From Gerris lacustris (lineage: Eukaryota > Arthropoda > Insecta > Hemiptera > Gerridae): 64,000 nt of DNA. Below the pieces are notes generated by a model. The model was not told the DNA's origin. It worked only from the letters and a program-made list of their open reading frames with translations, and searched no databases. Positions within the stretch are counted from its first letter, which is position 1. Each line of letters begins with the position of its first letter. The stretch is from the NCBI GenBank assembly GCA_951217055.1, contig OX578276.1:32015505-32079504 (forward strand), written 5' to 3'. This document shows, one piece after another, positions 45,490-58,182 of this stretch. A program made the translations under genes and the position numbers.

Positions 45490-47745
45490 ACATTTCTCCG
45501 TTGATGCGAAAATGTAGTAATCAATAATAATTTTAATGATATTTTAATATCATTCCTATTAATATTATCTACTTTTTTGTTTAATCAAGAAATTAATTTA
45601 GTTAATAAAATATTAATTAATAAAAGATAAATTGTTTCAAATTATTTCAATTAAATTGTTATTTCACATCAATTGATAAAGTTAAACTATTTTATGTTAT
45701 CTCACTGGAAATCAATATGGGTCCAAACAAGCACACAATCAATTTTCAGTTAGGTCCCATTATTTTTATTTGTTTTTTCTTAATGCTTGCGGTTTTTCAG
45801 TAACATCAATGTTGTGACATTTATTTAATTATAATTGTTTTACACTCATGTCATTTATTTTCTAGGAATAAGACGGGATGAAACAATATGCCACAGTAAT
45901 TGACGTTAATAAATAAATAGAATTAAATATATTTTAAATTTGATTTTTTTTTTATAGTATCACTGTCTTTAATATTAGTTACGTCATTTTCTAACGTACG
46001 TTTTTATATGACTTCATCATTAAAGAAATTAGTCATAGAAAGAGCAGATATACTAATCTTATTTGTCTTTATTACCTAACTAAATCATTGATTATATAAT
46101 ATACTATTCAGAATTTTTAATTTATCTATTTCAGAGTATTTTTACTCTTCGCCTCCCCTCCCCCACCCCTCAACACTCCTGTATAATCACTAGACATGTA
46201 AGAATGTGTGTAGGAGGGTCATTAAGAAGGGGTCACTGAATTAAAACGAATTTCTAGCTAAGAAGTCACTAAGAACTAAGACAATTTTCATCTCCACTTT
46301 TTTGTCAAGGTTTTAAGATTGAGAAAAATTTTAATTTTGGGATTTTTAATTAAAATATATATATATATATATAACTCATTTTACTTTAGTTCTTTTAAAA
46401 TGAAACGAATAAATTATGTCACCGCGCGTCGACTCCAATTTTAAAGTAACAAAAGATAAAATAACGAATGCAATAAAGATACGAGGCTGGTGGATTTTTA
46501 ATTACCTTACCCTCCTGTTCATTCTGTTATATTTGTGGCTTGTCCAACTCTATGTTTTTTTTAAAATAGAATTATAATTCTTCTTATATCATTTGATGTT
46601 TAGTTCGACTCAGGTACTCTTATAATATATACGAACTGGTTGTAAACAAGCAATGACCGATTTTTTTGTTTATTATTCTCAATTAAACGATGCTCAGTTG
46701 TTTGTTATTTCAAATTTTGTTTTTGATATTTTCTTTTTTCTTTTTGTGGCTGAGAATTTATTTTTCTTGAAAAAATAATTATACATATCCCTTCAAGAAA
46801 ATAAAACGAAGATGTTATCGAAATAATTATTATAAATTCAAATTTTTAAGATTTAGGTAGTATTCATACTACGGAAAGATTAAATTTTAATTATCATTAA
46901 CTACGGGAGACATATAGAGATAAATAGACCCCCGCACCGGGACTTAAATTAAAAATTTCAAGATAAAAAGAACTTTTTATATAACTACATTTTTAAATTT
47001 TCTGTAGAATCGTATGTAATGTTGATAATATAATTGTTATTGTTATATAATATATAATTCTTCCGAATTTATTTACTTCACATAAATGACAACCATCTAG
47101 AGAGCTGATCTTAAACCTATAAAAGGACAAATCTTTGTACAACGGATCTCTCCAACACCAAATCTAAACCGTGCCATCGATATATTTGAAATAATATAAT
47201 CGATATATTTCCTGTTATGCTGTCATTCAATGTTTACCTCTTAATAAAAAATCACAAATTTGAAACCTGTCAAAATGAAAATTGTAAATATGGAATATGG
47301 CAAAGCAAATAAAATAACTTGCGGATTTTTTCCGAACTAACTTTCCATACAGCAAAATTTGCTGAAATCCAATTAAATTCTGCTGAAAGATGGCTAAAAG
47401 TATTAAAATAATGCATTGTCATCGTGTTCTGAGCTATGCTAAAGTTTCAAATGTCTAGCTATTCGGGAAGTTTGTTAGAAATCGATTACCAGATTTGTAC
47501 CGGACAAACAAACAAACAAGAAAGCAAGCTAATAAAAACGTAGTAAAATAAAATATAATAATTATTATATTTTTACCACCACATAAAAATCAAAAGATCA
47601 ATCAAAAATAAAGGATCAATCAAAAAATATATGGATCAATCAAGAAAAAACTTCTTTTTTTTATTTACTAAAGTTTCAGAAACATTTAATTCCTCCTTCA
47701 AGTTATAAAACAAATATGGTGATAAAACAAAGTCGGTGGTATATA
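45490..47745. other. AT-rich spacer
   Basis: An (AT)n run at about 46351-46372 and a diverged SINE F tail in reverse at 46868-46950 (TACTACGGAAAG, TTAACTACGGGAGAC). No gene supported. Confidence 0.5.
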
Positions 47746-48670
47746 CAGAGTGGGCAAAAAAAAACGCACTTTTTTTGAACACTTATAGCTCAGCTTCTGT
47801 AGTAAATAGAGATATGGAAATTAAAACTACATTCTTCTACTTTCAATTTCATATCTATAACTTAACAAACTATTGGGTGAAAGCTATGGAATAACGGTTT
47901 ATAATAGGGTCTTAAAAAAAGTCGTAACAAAATTTAAAAAAAAAAAAAAAAAAAAAAAGTATATTTTACAGATTTACTTGTTGTATGGTTCAATCTGTCC
48001 TTCTAATTCATTTACGACAGCCTGCACTCTCCTTCTTCAGAAGGAGAGTGCACCAATATTTGATTGACGCATATCATCCCAGGCACGAAGAATCCTCTTT
48101 CCATGTTCGTCAACGTCATTTATTCTGCCTCCCACGTACACACTCCTTGTTCTTACCATCCCAAGATAGAGTAATCAATTGGATTTAGTTCTGGACTGTT
48201 GGGCGGCCCACTTGTCTGGCTGAATGAAGTCTGGGCAATTCTCTTGCAAGTATTGAATTGTTTGCAAGGAGCGATGGGACAGGGCACCATCATGCATAAT
48301 CGTGAAATTTGGCATTTGATCTTCAATTTTAGGCAACATTATCCTTAACACATCTTCAATGTTTGTTATAACACTGAAGGACTCCTCCCACTTATCTACA
48401 AAGAACCCCTCCCCCTTTAACCATATGATCATTTATTCTATAAAAATTGTAATACCAGACAACGATTACTACCCGGACAACGACTTTTTTTAAGACCCTA
48501 ATTCAAACCGTCATTGCATGGCTTTCACCCAATAGTTTTTTAAATTATAGATATGAAATTTAAAGTAGGAGAATGTAGTTTTCAAACCCCGCAAACCCCA
48601 TATCTCTATCAATTACAGAAGCTAAGCTATAAGTGTTCAAAAAAGTGCGGGTTTTTTTTTGCCTACCCTG
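47746..48670 (-). mobile_element. Mariner-type element with about 200-bp TIRs
   Basis: Ends CAGAGTGGGCAAAAA and TTTTTGCCTACCCTG, flanked by TATA on both sides (TA duplication). Inverted similarity runs about 200 bases inward: GAACACTTATAGCT, TAGAGATATGG, CTATTGGGTGAAAGC and AGGGTCTTAAAAAAAGTCG. Between the arms is a partial transposase. A perfect 30-base palindrome (14-bp arms) lies at 48023-48052. Internal deletion has removed the transposase N-terminus. Confidence 0.85.
47974..48432 (-). pseudogene. Broken mariner transposase (C-terminal part, DD37D-like)
   Basis: The frame from 48432 has FTIMHDGALSHRS, the second catalytic Asp with its usual H, and continues ENCPDFIQPDKW. One extra base near 48208 then shifts the frame; the following frame shows SPELNPIDY, holding the third Asp. 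Counting across the shift gives 37 residues between the two Asps, as in the maT (DD37D) group. Further on, RINDVDEHGKRILRAWDDM is typical of mariner C-termini, and a TAA lies at 47976-47974. A short palindrome breaks the frame at 48023-48052. It is inactive. Confidence 0.75.
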
Positions 48671-49384
48671 TATACCACTTGTATATTATAGCTAAGTATT
48701 ACATCATTTTAAGGGTCCACCTTTTCACCTTTTAACCCGCAGATGGTTACATATTAATTTCAACCTCCAGAGAGGAGTATATTCAGGGCATCTTCCTCTT
48801 GCATTTAATCCTCCACATGACACTGATTTTAATATATCCCTGATTTTTATCACCATTCTTATTACATTATACTTTGAAGAAGAAAATTAAAAAAATTTCG
48901 AGAATTTTGAATTTTGATTTGGATGATCCTCTATTTCCATAAATTGTATTTAATTCACAGTAGGAATATATCCCCTTAGTTATAATAATAGAACAGTTGA
49001 AAAAATCGGTGTGAGACAACTATGACATGGACTAACTTTCTCTTATAATCTCCTTATTTGTTAAATGTAATTATACTTTTCTTTACTTTTTAACAAAAAG
49101 TATTGTTTTCACCTAAATCCAAACCGACATTTCAACGAATTATCCATTATGGGTGTTTCAGGACGATTTGAGTGGTTGTTAGCTAGACGTCTATCGGTCT
49201 GTGCGTCTGTTTGTCTGTGTCACACATAACTCGCACAGTTTTTACGCTAGAGAGTTGAAACTTGTTATAAACAAGTAAGGCGCGCTTCACGTAAGTACGT
49301 GGGGGCGATAATCGCCGGTTTCTGTACATTAAAGTTAAAATTACTAAGTTTAATACAATTGCACTAATTTTAATAGTAATATTC
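48671..49384. other. Spacer with a trace of family B end
   Basis: AAATCGGTGTGAGACAACTA then GACTAACTTTCTCTTAT near 49002-49045 recalls the family B terminus. A GTCTGTGCGTCTGTTTGTCTG tract with AGAGTTGAAACTTG lies at 49196-49262. Confidence 0.45.
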
Positions 49385-49965
49385 TTTTTCTACCCTTCAA
49401 GACCTTTAAATTGATGTATAACATGTTATGGTAATTAAAACAATGTTTTGTCACCCGCCATATTGGCCGCTATCTTGAAAATTTTAATAATTGCATATTC
49501 TTTTTCTACATTTCAAGACCTTTAAATTGATGTATAACATGTTATGGTAACTAAAACAATGTTTTGTCACCCGCCATATTGGCCGCTATCTTGAAAATTT
49601 TAATAATTGCATATTCTTTTTCTACATTTCAAGACCTTTAAATTGATGTATAACATGTTATGGTAACTAAAACAATGTTTTGTCACCCGCCATATTGGCC
49701 GCTATCTTGAAAATTTTAATAATTGCATATTCTTTTTCTACATTTCAAGACCTTTAAATTGATGTATAACATGTTATGGTGACTAAAAACTTGTTTTTAT
49801 TCACCCGCTATCTTGAAAATTTTAAGTGTAAAATTTAAATAATTGCATACTCTTTTTCTTCATTTCAATACCTTTAAATTGATATATAACATGTCGTGGT
49901 GACTAAAAACTTTTTTTTTAGTTGCCCGCCATATTGGCCGCCATCTTGAAAATATTGAGTGTGAA
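49385..49965. repeat. 116-bp tandem repeat, about five units
   Basis: Each unit has TCAAGACCTTTAAATTGATG, AACATGTTATGGT, GTTTTGTCACCCGCCATATT and GGCCGCTATCTTGAAAATTT. The first three are nearly identical; the last two have drifted and one has lost the CCATATTGG part. Confidence 0.9.
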
Positions 49966-51429
49966 AAATCCAAAATGTGTCTAGTTGTTTCAAATGCCGA
50001 GATGCACCTGTGTGCCGAATTTCATGTTCCTAGCTATAGTAGTTGAACAAGCAACGGACAGACACCAACGGACAGACAGAGTCGTTATATAAGGTTTTTT
50101 ACTTTGTACAGAAACCTAAACTAAAATCAGTTCTTACATATTATAAAAAATTTCAAGAATTCGTAAAAAAAAAAATCAAAAAACATCGCGATTGCTCTGA
50201 AATTTGCACTAATATTATACTCTTTATAAGATAAACATTTCCACTGAATTTTGTTCTGAAATCTACCGCCATTTTGAAAATATCGATTTATGTACTTAAA
50301 CGCTAAATAATGTCGGAACTATTTCGCCGATTAAGCTGAAATTTCGCACTAATGAAAATATCGACTTTTAATTTTTAAGTAGCAAAATTCGTGTTGACGA
50401 TTTCAAATACCTCACTATAACGGACCTCATTATACCGGACTTAAGATTTAACAACGAAACAGAATTATAATTCGCATAATAAAAAAAATCTGGTGACTTT
50501 ATATAGGTTCATGTTTGGTTAGGAAAAGTTCCGAGTCGCCCTGCGCCCGATTTTTTTTATTTATTATTCTTATTTGCATGATTTGCAGCTTATCAGAAAG
50601 TATAGTCAGCTTCAAAAGCATCCTCCTAACTCGAAGTTAGGACAGGTAAGCTAATATATTCACTAATTAGAATATAAATATTTTTGAGGAAAGGTTGTTT
50701 AGATAAAAAGAATTTTCAGAGTTACAATGATAAGAGTTAATTCTGAACTAGAAGCAACATACTAAGAAAGTTTCTTATACAAGTTATACCTTCCTCTAGA
50801 TTACTCTTCTAAAACCAACTACAATGCTTCAAGGAGATCAATAAATGAACTTAGCATTCAGTTAAACTTTCCCTGTATTATCTACTGAGTTTGCAACGAG
50901 TTAAAACTCCCTCGAAAAGTTGATTATCACAAGGAAACTTGGGCGTCTCCGCTTCAGATACAAACTTCACTAGACCTGTTGATACCCGGGAAATTTTCAA
51001 GGTTTTCTCATCTCAATTTACAACATTTAAAGGAAATAGAAACTGTAATTGTGTGGAAGTTAAATTCTAAGCCCTTATATCCAAGATAATTATCGAAAAT
51101 TCAGAAATAATTAGATTTATACTACAAATTGATAATTCAACTAATTCAACAAATTAATAGTTCAAGTTTAAATCATAAGATAATACAAAATAGTTAATAT
51201 TTATCAACATTTATTATATAATTACAAATGCCAATATGTAATTAAAATAAATTGAAATAATTGATCTTTTATTAGTAAATAATTTAATAACTAAATTAGT
51301 TTCCTCATTAAAACCCAAACAGATAATAATAATAGGAAATATTTAAAAATATAATTAGAATGAGTTAACTGTTGACAATTTTATCTAACATTGTTAAATT
51401 CATTAGTTTGTAATTATTTATCTTTATTT
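49966..51429. other. AT-rich spacer
   Basis: An ACGGACAGACACCAACGGAC tract near 50054 and GCTGAAATTTCGCAC near 50336 suggest worn repeat sequence. No gene. Confidence 0.4.
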
Positions 51430-52038
51430 TTTACTTTCTCATATAAAGAGAAAGTATTGTGATGGCGCGAAAATTCGATTTTTGATGGATTTACATGTTT
51501 TGAGGTCCCCTGAGTCTAAAAAATGTTTTTTTTTTATTTTTTTATTTTTTTTTTAAATGTCTGTCTGTTGTCTGTCGTCTGTGCAGATGCCTGGAGCCTA
51601 AACTACTGGATCGATTTTGACGAAATTTGGCATACACGTTGAAAAAAATCATACCCCCTAGCGAAAACGATAAATGAATTTTAGCTCCAAATTTCGGGGC
51701 GCTACCCCCCAGAAACTCTAAAATAATTATTTCTAGAAAACGGTTCCGACCATTTTAATTAAAAAAATCTAAAATGTAGTCCATTTATAAAAATCTAACG
51801 ATATAAGCCGTTTTCCCGGGAAAAATCTAGTTCCCAAGAAAATGACTTTAAACGCGAACGGAGAGAGGCCTGGTTCTTTTCCCCGCCCAAGAAAAGTTAC
51901 TTTTATCATACATTTTGATGAAATGTTCAATAATAATTAAATGTACATACGAAAACAAATAAATGGAAAACACTGGGCTAAATAATTATGAACTCGTATA
52001 TGAGAAAGTTTGTCTGAGTTGTCTCGGACCGATTTTTT
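51430..52038 (+). repeat. Repeat family B, second full-length copy
   Basis: It starts TTTACTTTCTCATATAAAGA and ends CGTATATGAGAAAGTTTGTC...CTCGGACCGATTTT. It contains TCGATTTTGACGAAATTTGG at about 51610, TTTTCCCGGGAAAAATC and a decayed B-box near 51870. Confidence 0.8.
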
Positions 52039-52300
52039 ATTAGGGTTTCGTTGATAAAACCAAAAAAAGAAACCCTTATAGTTTTGTTCCTGTGTCTGTT
52101 TGTTTGTCACTCTATATGCTTCCAATAACTGTAGGGCCATAGAAAAAATAAGAATAGTAATTTGATCTGATTAACTGGGAATCCAAAATGGCGGATAATT
52201 CCTGTCACGGAAAAACTTTTCTTTTTTTTAATTTCGAGTGGGGTATCAAATGAAAGGTATTGAAGAGTAGATTACATAAATATGTAACTTGTGAAGAAAT
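52039..52300 (+). repeat. Repeat family E, 5' fragment
   Basis: TTAGGGTTTCGTTGATAAAA, TCTGTTTGTTTGTCACTC and GGGGTATCAAATGAAAGGTA + TTGAAGAGTAGA follow the order seen in the copy at 30609-31834. It directly adjoins the family B end. Confidence 0.55.
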
Positions 52301-53002
52301 ATGTAACTTGTGAAAAGTGGTTAATTTTTCATGCCATTTTGTCAAAAAAAAGAAGCATTTTGCGTGCCACCCTCTTACGAAAAATTTTCGTTTCAACTTC
52401 AGGTTTTAGGATATAATATATTCAAAAATGATAAATGGACCAATTGCCAACGTCAGTTTTGATGACTCAGGAGCTATTCCTTTCAAATTACAGCCCCCCT
52501 CCCCCCCCCCCCCCCCCCTTCCTCAGCCCTCCCCAGCCCTTCTCAGTCCTTTCATCAGCTTGCTTACTAAGAGGTTGGAATTTGAAGGCATTTCAGTCAA
52601 GCAAGGTCACCAGGGTGCTGGGTGCTGACCATTGTCGTTACAGCCATCAAAGTCGCCCAGTATCATGAGATGGTTGCTGCAGTCGGCGAGGATACGGATT
52701 TATTAATCATCCTTTCTGCTCTGGCCACACCATCTATCATTGCACCATATTGTTAAACTGTTTAGTCACATCACCCATTTTAATTGATGTTAGCAATTGG
52801 TCCATTTATCATTTTTTAAGATATTTTATAAAATCTTAGGTTGTAACCAATCATTTACGTTGATGTGGAAATTTGGTCCAACTTTGACCTGCTATAGTTT
52901 GGTAACGGTAACGGATCTCTTACAGCCACCGAGGCCCGCTTTTTTCTTTTCTTTTTCTTTGTTTATAACTTAGAATTCGAGGAATGTCAAAAGATCATAA
53001 GT
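52301..53002. other. Spacer with a C-rich run
   Basis: A (C)n run at 52494-52518. ATCTCTTACAGCCACCGAGG at 52915 recurs at 53311. No gene supported. Confidence 0.45.
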
Positions 53003-53189
53003 AGTTTACAATTTTAACCTCCAAACAGCTCGACCAGTGCTAGTGGTCTTACACCTCTAGAATACTGGAGTTGGATACCCCCAGCGATCATAGAATCCTT
53101 AAACGGAAAGATTTCCAACTCCCCTCTTTATCTACCTGTGTTAGACTACTACCGCTGGTCGAGCTATTTGGTGGTTAAAATTGCAACTA
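53003..53189. mobile_element. MITE-like inverted repeat
   Basis: AATTTTAACCTCCAAACAGC + TCGACCAG at the left pairs with CTGGTCGAGCTATTTGGTGG + TTAAAATT at the right. The left half recurs at about 53440-53520. Confidence 0.65.
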
Positions 53190-54336
53190 AATCTTTTAAA
53201 CCATTCAAAAGATTTTGAGCTTCTTAATTCAAAGAAATAAATTAATAAATTAATTTGTCAGTTTGCTAGATTCGAACCTGAGATCTCTTGCACTCGTAGC
53301 AATTGCGCATCTCTTACAGCTACCGAGGCTCGTTTTTTTCTTATCTTTATTTACAAAATAGTACAAATGTCTGACAACCAGTATTTGTTTATTTATTGTT
53401 TTATATGGGTGTTCGACAACTTGGAGTATTTGTTTATATTTTAGAATTTGAGGAATGTCAAAAGATCATAAGTAGTTTACAATTTTAACCGCCAAACAGC
53501 TCGACCAGCACTAGTGGTCTTACACCTGGTTGGATACCCCTGACTCTACCCCTGATTTACAGACAGTGCCTGCTCAGGTTAGCTAAACCTGGCAAAATAA
53601 TAAAATAACCTTAATCTAAACAAAGATTAAATAATCCAAATTAAATATTATTAACAATGATAGCTACTGATTATTATTGAACTAACTGCAGGATTAAACA
53701 TTTGCAGCAACAATTAACAAGGCACAAGGTCATACAATTAAATGTGTTATGACATAATAGGTAATTGACATAATAGGTTGTACTGGCACACGCAGTAATT
53801 GTTACTTTCCACGTGGAAGTAGAAAAGACATAAATCACATTATTTTGCTGATATATAATCAAACTAAGAACCTTGTTTATCCAGAGCTTCATACAACAAA
53901 TTAATGTTAATGTTACATAATATTTTAATTTTGGCTAAAATAGTTTCAACTAATTGTTTTACCAAAACCTGTTTAGAATGCAGCTTCCATTATTATCAGT
54001 AAATATATATTATTATTTATATATAATTCTCCTATTTTCATTGGTACCTATACCTTTAATATTATTAAGGGTGTTCTACAGCGTGATGTTAGTTCTTCAG
54101 AAGGTGATTATAAACTTAAAAAGGAGCTTTTTTATTATGATGGAGTTGGAGTATTATGGTTTAAAATTACCAAGAAAAGGAGGGGGGGATACTACTTGCA
54201 GTGTCCACCACAAAATTTAATCAAAGTAATCTTGGAACCCAAGTACCTCTTAATTAGGTTCATTGGTTTTTTTCTAGACCAGTCCTGTAGACCTATGCTG
54301 TAGATTAAGTCTACTTTTTTATCATATTTTCACCAC

Positions 54337-54376
<40 letters not shown>

Positions 54377-54592
54377 GTTACAACTTTAAATTTAATTTAA
54401 TGATTATGTTGCAGGAAAGACATTAAGTAAGAAGTTGCCCAGTGACAACACTTCCTTAGCAGTAAATATAGCAAAACAATTATAATGCAAGATACCTAAT
54501 AATGATATATTATAGAAGTTTAGAAATAGATAATATTAATTTATTGTTAAAATAATATAATCAGGTAATATAATAATCGGGTAATATAATAT
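53190..54592. other. Spacer with A34 tract
   Basis: A partial duplicate of the 53003 element is at 53440-53520. A34 at 54341-54374 may mark the 3' end of a retroposed sequence, but no body was identified. Confidence 0.45.
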
Positions 54593-54687
54593 GAAGAAAA
54601 GATATCCTAGAGATTTTTTATCTTAAAATACATCTTAAAAATTAAGATGTATTGTAAGATAAAGAATCTCTAGGATATCTTTTCTTC
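54593..54687. repeat. 95-base hairpin with about 43-bp arms
   Basis: GAAGAAAAGATATCCTAGAG at the left pairs with CTCTAGGATATCTTTTCTTC at the right, and pairing continues through TTAAGATGTATT to a short loop with few mismatches. It could be a small MITE or a hairpin RNA locus; no terminal duplication was seen. Confidence 0.7.
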
Positions 54688-54879
54688 AAAAGTCTTAGTG
54701 GGGTTACTTGGGATGAATTGTGAGGACCAGGAGTTGTACAGAGATTAAGATGGTGGAATATAGATTCATGGATTTTTTTTACATCGGGATACAGTTAGAT
54801 TTCGGACAAAGGGCACATTCAAATTTTCATGGAAAGTAAGGTTAGAAACATAGAAAAGAGCATTGGTTATTTTTCTAAG

Positions 54880-55400
54880 GATTTTTGACTGCAGGATTTG
54901 GAGACGATGGGAATTGAAAGGCTGGGTGCTGCCTCACACTTCTAGACCGTAGGTCTAAGCTGATTATTACATTATAAATAATATATGATGCTTGTTGTTA
55001 AGAGATATTTTAGACCTACGAAAGAGAAGACTGAGCAGTAACTTGTATCTCGTGTGATGTCAGTTAACCGTCGGTCAAGAAGATGGCAAATGGTTCGGAC
55101 ATCGACGGACTGCGGAATGGGAACTTGATTAAGGATGACTGTGGAGAACAGGAGTTATGACGAAAAGCAAATGTGAAGTCCACAGTTTTCTGTTCTTTTA
55201 CCTGTATCCTCCATTTCTTTAACTAAGGTTCGAGAAGTAACAAAAGACTTAGGGTATTATAGCATGGAGATGGTTCTCTTGGACTAAAAGGATTGCATTG
55301 TCATCTTCAATCTGGATTGTTGAGGGATGCGGGGGGATATTATGAATGTATAAGGAGTAGAGGAGAGGTCCTAGGATACTGTCCTGAGGTCCGCCACCTT
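54880..55400 (-). pseudogene. Decayed Jockey-like LINE RT
   Basis: On the minus strand near 55395-55330, a frame reads GPQDSILGPLLYSLYIHNI, matching the Jockey RT motif (G-x-P-Q-G-S-x-L-G-P-x-L-Y-x-x-Y-x-N-D-I), with DDNAILL further on. Sequence near 54950 (LRPTV-like) fits the distal part. Stops and indels throughout. Confidence 0.6.
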
Positions 55401-55937
55401 AAAATAGGAATATTTTATATTAAAAATAATATGTTGTAAATCTTACATTATCCGCTGTTATGGTTTTTTGAGATATTATAACAGCAACAAGTTGTTTTTT
55501 TTTTTTTAAAAATAAACAAATTTTTCATTTTCAAACTGCTTTTGAGCGGGCTGAATAGAATCTGTGAAATATGAACTATATGTTTCCCTATAGAAATGAA
55601 GCTGATATTAATCTGAAAATTAATATTTTTTGAGCTTAATTGAAGGCTATAACTCCAGAGTGGGTTGGAAAAAAGACAAAGTTTATAGCAACTTTGACAT
55701 CACGCTGTACTACACCCGTACAAAAGTTAGTTTTGTTTGTTTATTTCTAAAACCTCCGGACCGATTTTAATGAAATTAAAAGTCCACTAATGTGTCCCTC
55801 GATGTGTGGGGATGGTCATGGTCATAGGCAATGTACCATCACGTATTGTATAACAATACTACTGCGAAGTGGCTCAGCTGTTGTATTTTAAAAGTAAAGA
55901 AAACCTATGATTGATTTTCGCACTATACCTCGCTTTT
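55401..55937. other. Spacer
   Basis: CCGATTTTAATGAAATTAAA near 55760 is a weak form of the motif found in families A-E. Nothing else supported. Confidence 0.4.
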
Positions 55938-56702
55938 GGAACGAAGTTCCTTATGGCACGTTCTGGAGCCCGGGAGTGAATCCAAAAAAAAACGACCAAA
56001 ATCACCGTCACGCAAATCCGTCACGAAATCTACAGATGACGATAACTTGAGTAAAAGCTCACCGAGTTAGTTGAAATTTGGTACACATGTTCATTTTACC
56101 AATGCCCAGGCTGAGTTCGTCGGAAAACGTTATCCGCCCAAGCGTTCACGCGCAGCGCTCGCGTAAACGTAAGCTTTAAAAGACGGGAAAAAGTGTTATT
56201 AAGAAGCCTGTTACTTGACTTGTTTTGATTATTTTTGTTATATATGTCAAAATGTCACTTTTTTTGTAAATAAATAAAATATAATCATGTAAAATTTCAC
56301 GCTGATACAAGCAGAAGCTGTAGAGTAGGGAAGAGATATATTTTATAATATTTTAAATTAATTTGCCGGGTAGGTAGAAAACAGTCCTATTTCAATCCAA
56401 ACTTTAACAAACATACTCTTTCACTATAAACTCATAATGATCAACTTTTTTCTTATATTTAATATATATTTATAGTAAGACGCTTGCTTTAATAATACAA
56501 ATAATGATTTTCTTTTAATTTTGCCTTAACTCTGCCAGGTACAAACAGTTCGTTACTTTTAATTTTGTCTCTTTTCTAACTCCGCCATGTATAAGTAGTT
56601 AGCAATGTATACGTACTTAGCAGTGTGATTTTATAATTTATATTTAATGAAAAATGTAAGGAACTTCGTTCCTACCGGGTGTCTCGCGGCGCCACACGTA
56701 TT
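55938..56702 (+). repeat. Repeat family A, copy 3
   Basis: It starts GGAACGAAGTTCCTTATGGC and ends GTAAGGAACTTCGTTCCTAC + CGGGTGTCTCGCGGCGCC; GGAACGAAGTTCC is thus inverted at the ends. AGTTGAAATTTGGTACACAT, CGCGCAGCGCTCGCGTAAAC and AACTTGAGTAAAAGC match the other copies. Nearest to an intact unit in this window. Confidence 0.75.
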
Positions 56703-56879
56703 TTTTCCTGTGTTGGTAGAGGAGACGCACATTCTTTTTTCCACAAATAATCAAAACATAAACGTTGTTTATCCAGAGGTGCGTACTAAATTAATGATGA
56801 TAGCTTCTACACCGATATGACATTAAGTCAGGCAATGCCGTGGAATACCGGCGTTGCGACCATTTTTAACAAAAAGGGG

Positions 56880-57080
56880 ACCGCCATAGCCGAGTGGTTA
56901 GCGTTCTTACAACTCACCTGAAGCCTAGGTCAAACCACATCTGGATCGAATATAAGTGAGGTGAAACATTTTTTATACTGATGATCACATCTAGTAGATG
57001 AGTAAACCGGATACCCCGTCTTATAATATCCTGTCTTATTATAATCCTGGTTTGGTCGGGTCGTAAATACACCAGTAGAA
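56880..57080 (+). mobile_element. tRNA-derived SINE (decayed)
   Basis: GACCGCCATAGCCGAGTGGT + TAGCG is a clear tRNA A-box/D-arm. The expected B-box is degenerate (GGTCAAACCACATC), and pairing of the arms is poor, so it is not a working tRNA gene. The 3' limit is uncertain. Confidence 0.5.
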
Positions 57081-58009
57081 ACCAATATTTTCAGCCAAAT
57101 ATAACACTAAATTTATTTTTCTACTGCATTGATAAATGTGTAATAAAGAATGAAACATCTAAATTATCTTCTTTTTTATAACAAAAGAGGCTATTGGAAA
57201 AGAATTTCCTTTGGGAAAAGGTCAGAATGCCTTTTTTTTCTAAAAAAAAAAAAAAAAAAGGAGGATATTACAAAGAAATAGGAGTTCTTTTCTTTATTGA
57301 AGAGCAGCGTTTAAAGGGGAAAAGGCTATTTACCTTGGGGGCGATAGCGTCATTATTTGTGAGGAGAGAGAGCGGGGGGTGAGGCTAGACCTCAGGCAAG
57401 ACTAAGCTGCAGGATAAAAAAATAACAAGGACAAGTCCTGGAGCCAATGTGATGCTCCAGTTGGTTGGACACCTCCATCTACCCTTTCAATCTCTGACAA
57501 CAACCTATCTATCCACACCTATCTTCTTTTGGATATCTTTAGCACCGCTATTAACTCACTTTCACAATCAAATATACCCCGTATTCAATTTTGAAAAGGT
57601 CGATATTCTTTAAATTAACTTCCCAAGTAATTTAGTGGGGATTTGTTTCCCTGATTATGGACTAAAAATTTTAAAGAAAGGAGAATAAAAACCATTTCTT
57701 TAAAAAACAAACTTTTATCCAAACAATATCAGAAACTTTTTAACTTAATAAAGTAATATTATTGAATATAACTGTTGTCGTTTTATTTAGTAAGTATGTT
57801 TAGTTCCTCTATAATATCTTCTTGAGATTGAGTCTTGAGATGGCCCTAACCTATTATGTTACATGCTATGATAATTGAGTATAAAGTATTAATATAATTG
57901 CATATTGAATAAAAAAGCAGTGGAAGAGCTAGTGATAACAAATAGACTTATGGTTGGTAGACATGACGTTAGAGGAGACTAAAGCAAGAGTTAAAGAGCA
58001 ATAAGAGTA
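57081..58009. other. Spacer
   Basis: A-rich tract at 57242-57259. No supported gene or repeat. Confidence 0.4.
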
Positions 58010-58165
58010 AAGCCGTGCCCAGACTGCCGAACCGAACTGAAGAAGCGAGCCGAGCATTAGTCTCGGCGCATGCCCAGTCTGAGATGCACATGCGCATTTC
58101 AGACTGGGCATGTGCAAAGACCAATGCTGGGCAGATTTCCTCTGTTTGGTTCGGTAGTCTATAGA
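58010..58165. repeat. Imperfect foldback
   Basis: GCATGCCCAGTCTGAGATGC pairs with GCATTTCAGACTGGGCATG (58070-58115), and the outer AGACTGCCGAACCGAAC pairs with TTTGGTTCGGTAGTCT. Confidence 0.65.
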
Positions 58166-58182
58166 CACTGCTTAAGCAGAGG

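Noticed and set aside
53954..54220. 88-residue frame with hydrophobic start
   Set aside because: AT-rich sequence yields Leu/Ile/Tyr runs; no signal-peptide cleavage pattern, no splice support.
56881..56952. tRNA gene
   Set aside because: Good A-box but the B-box and acceptor stem do not hold; best read as a decayed SINE head.
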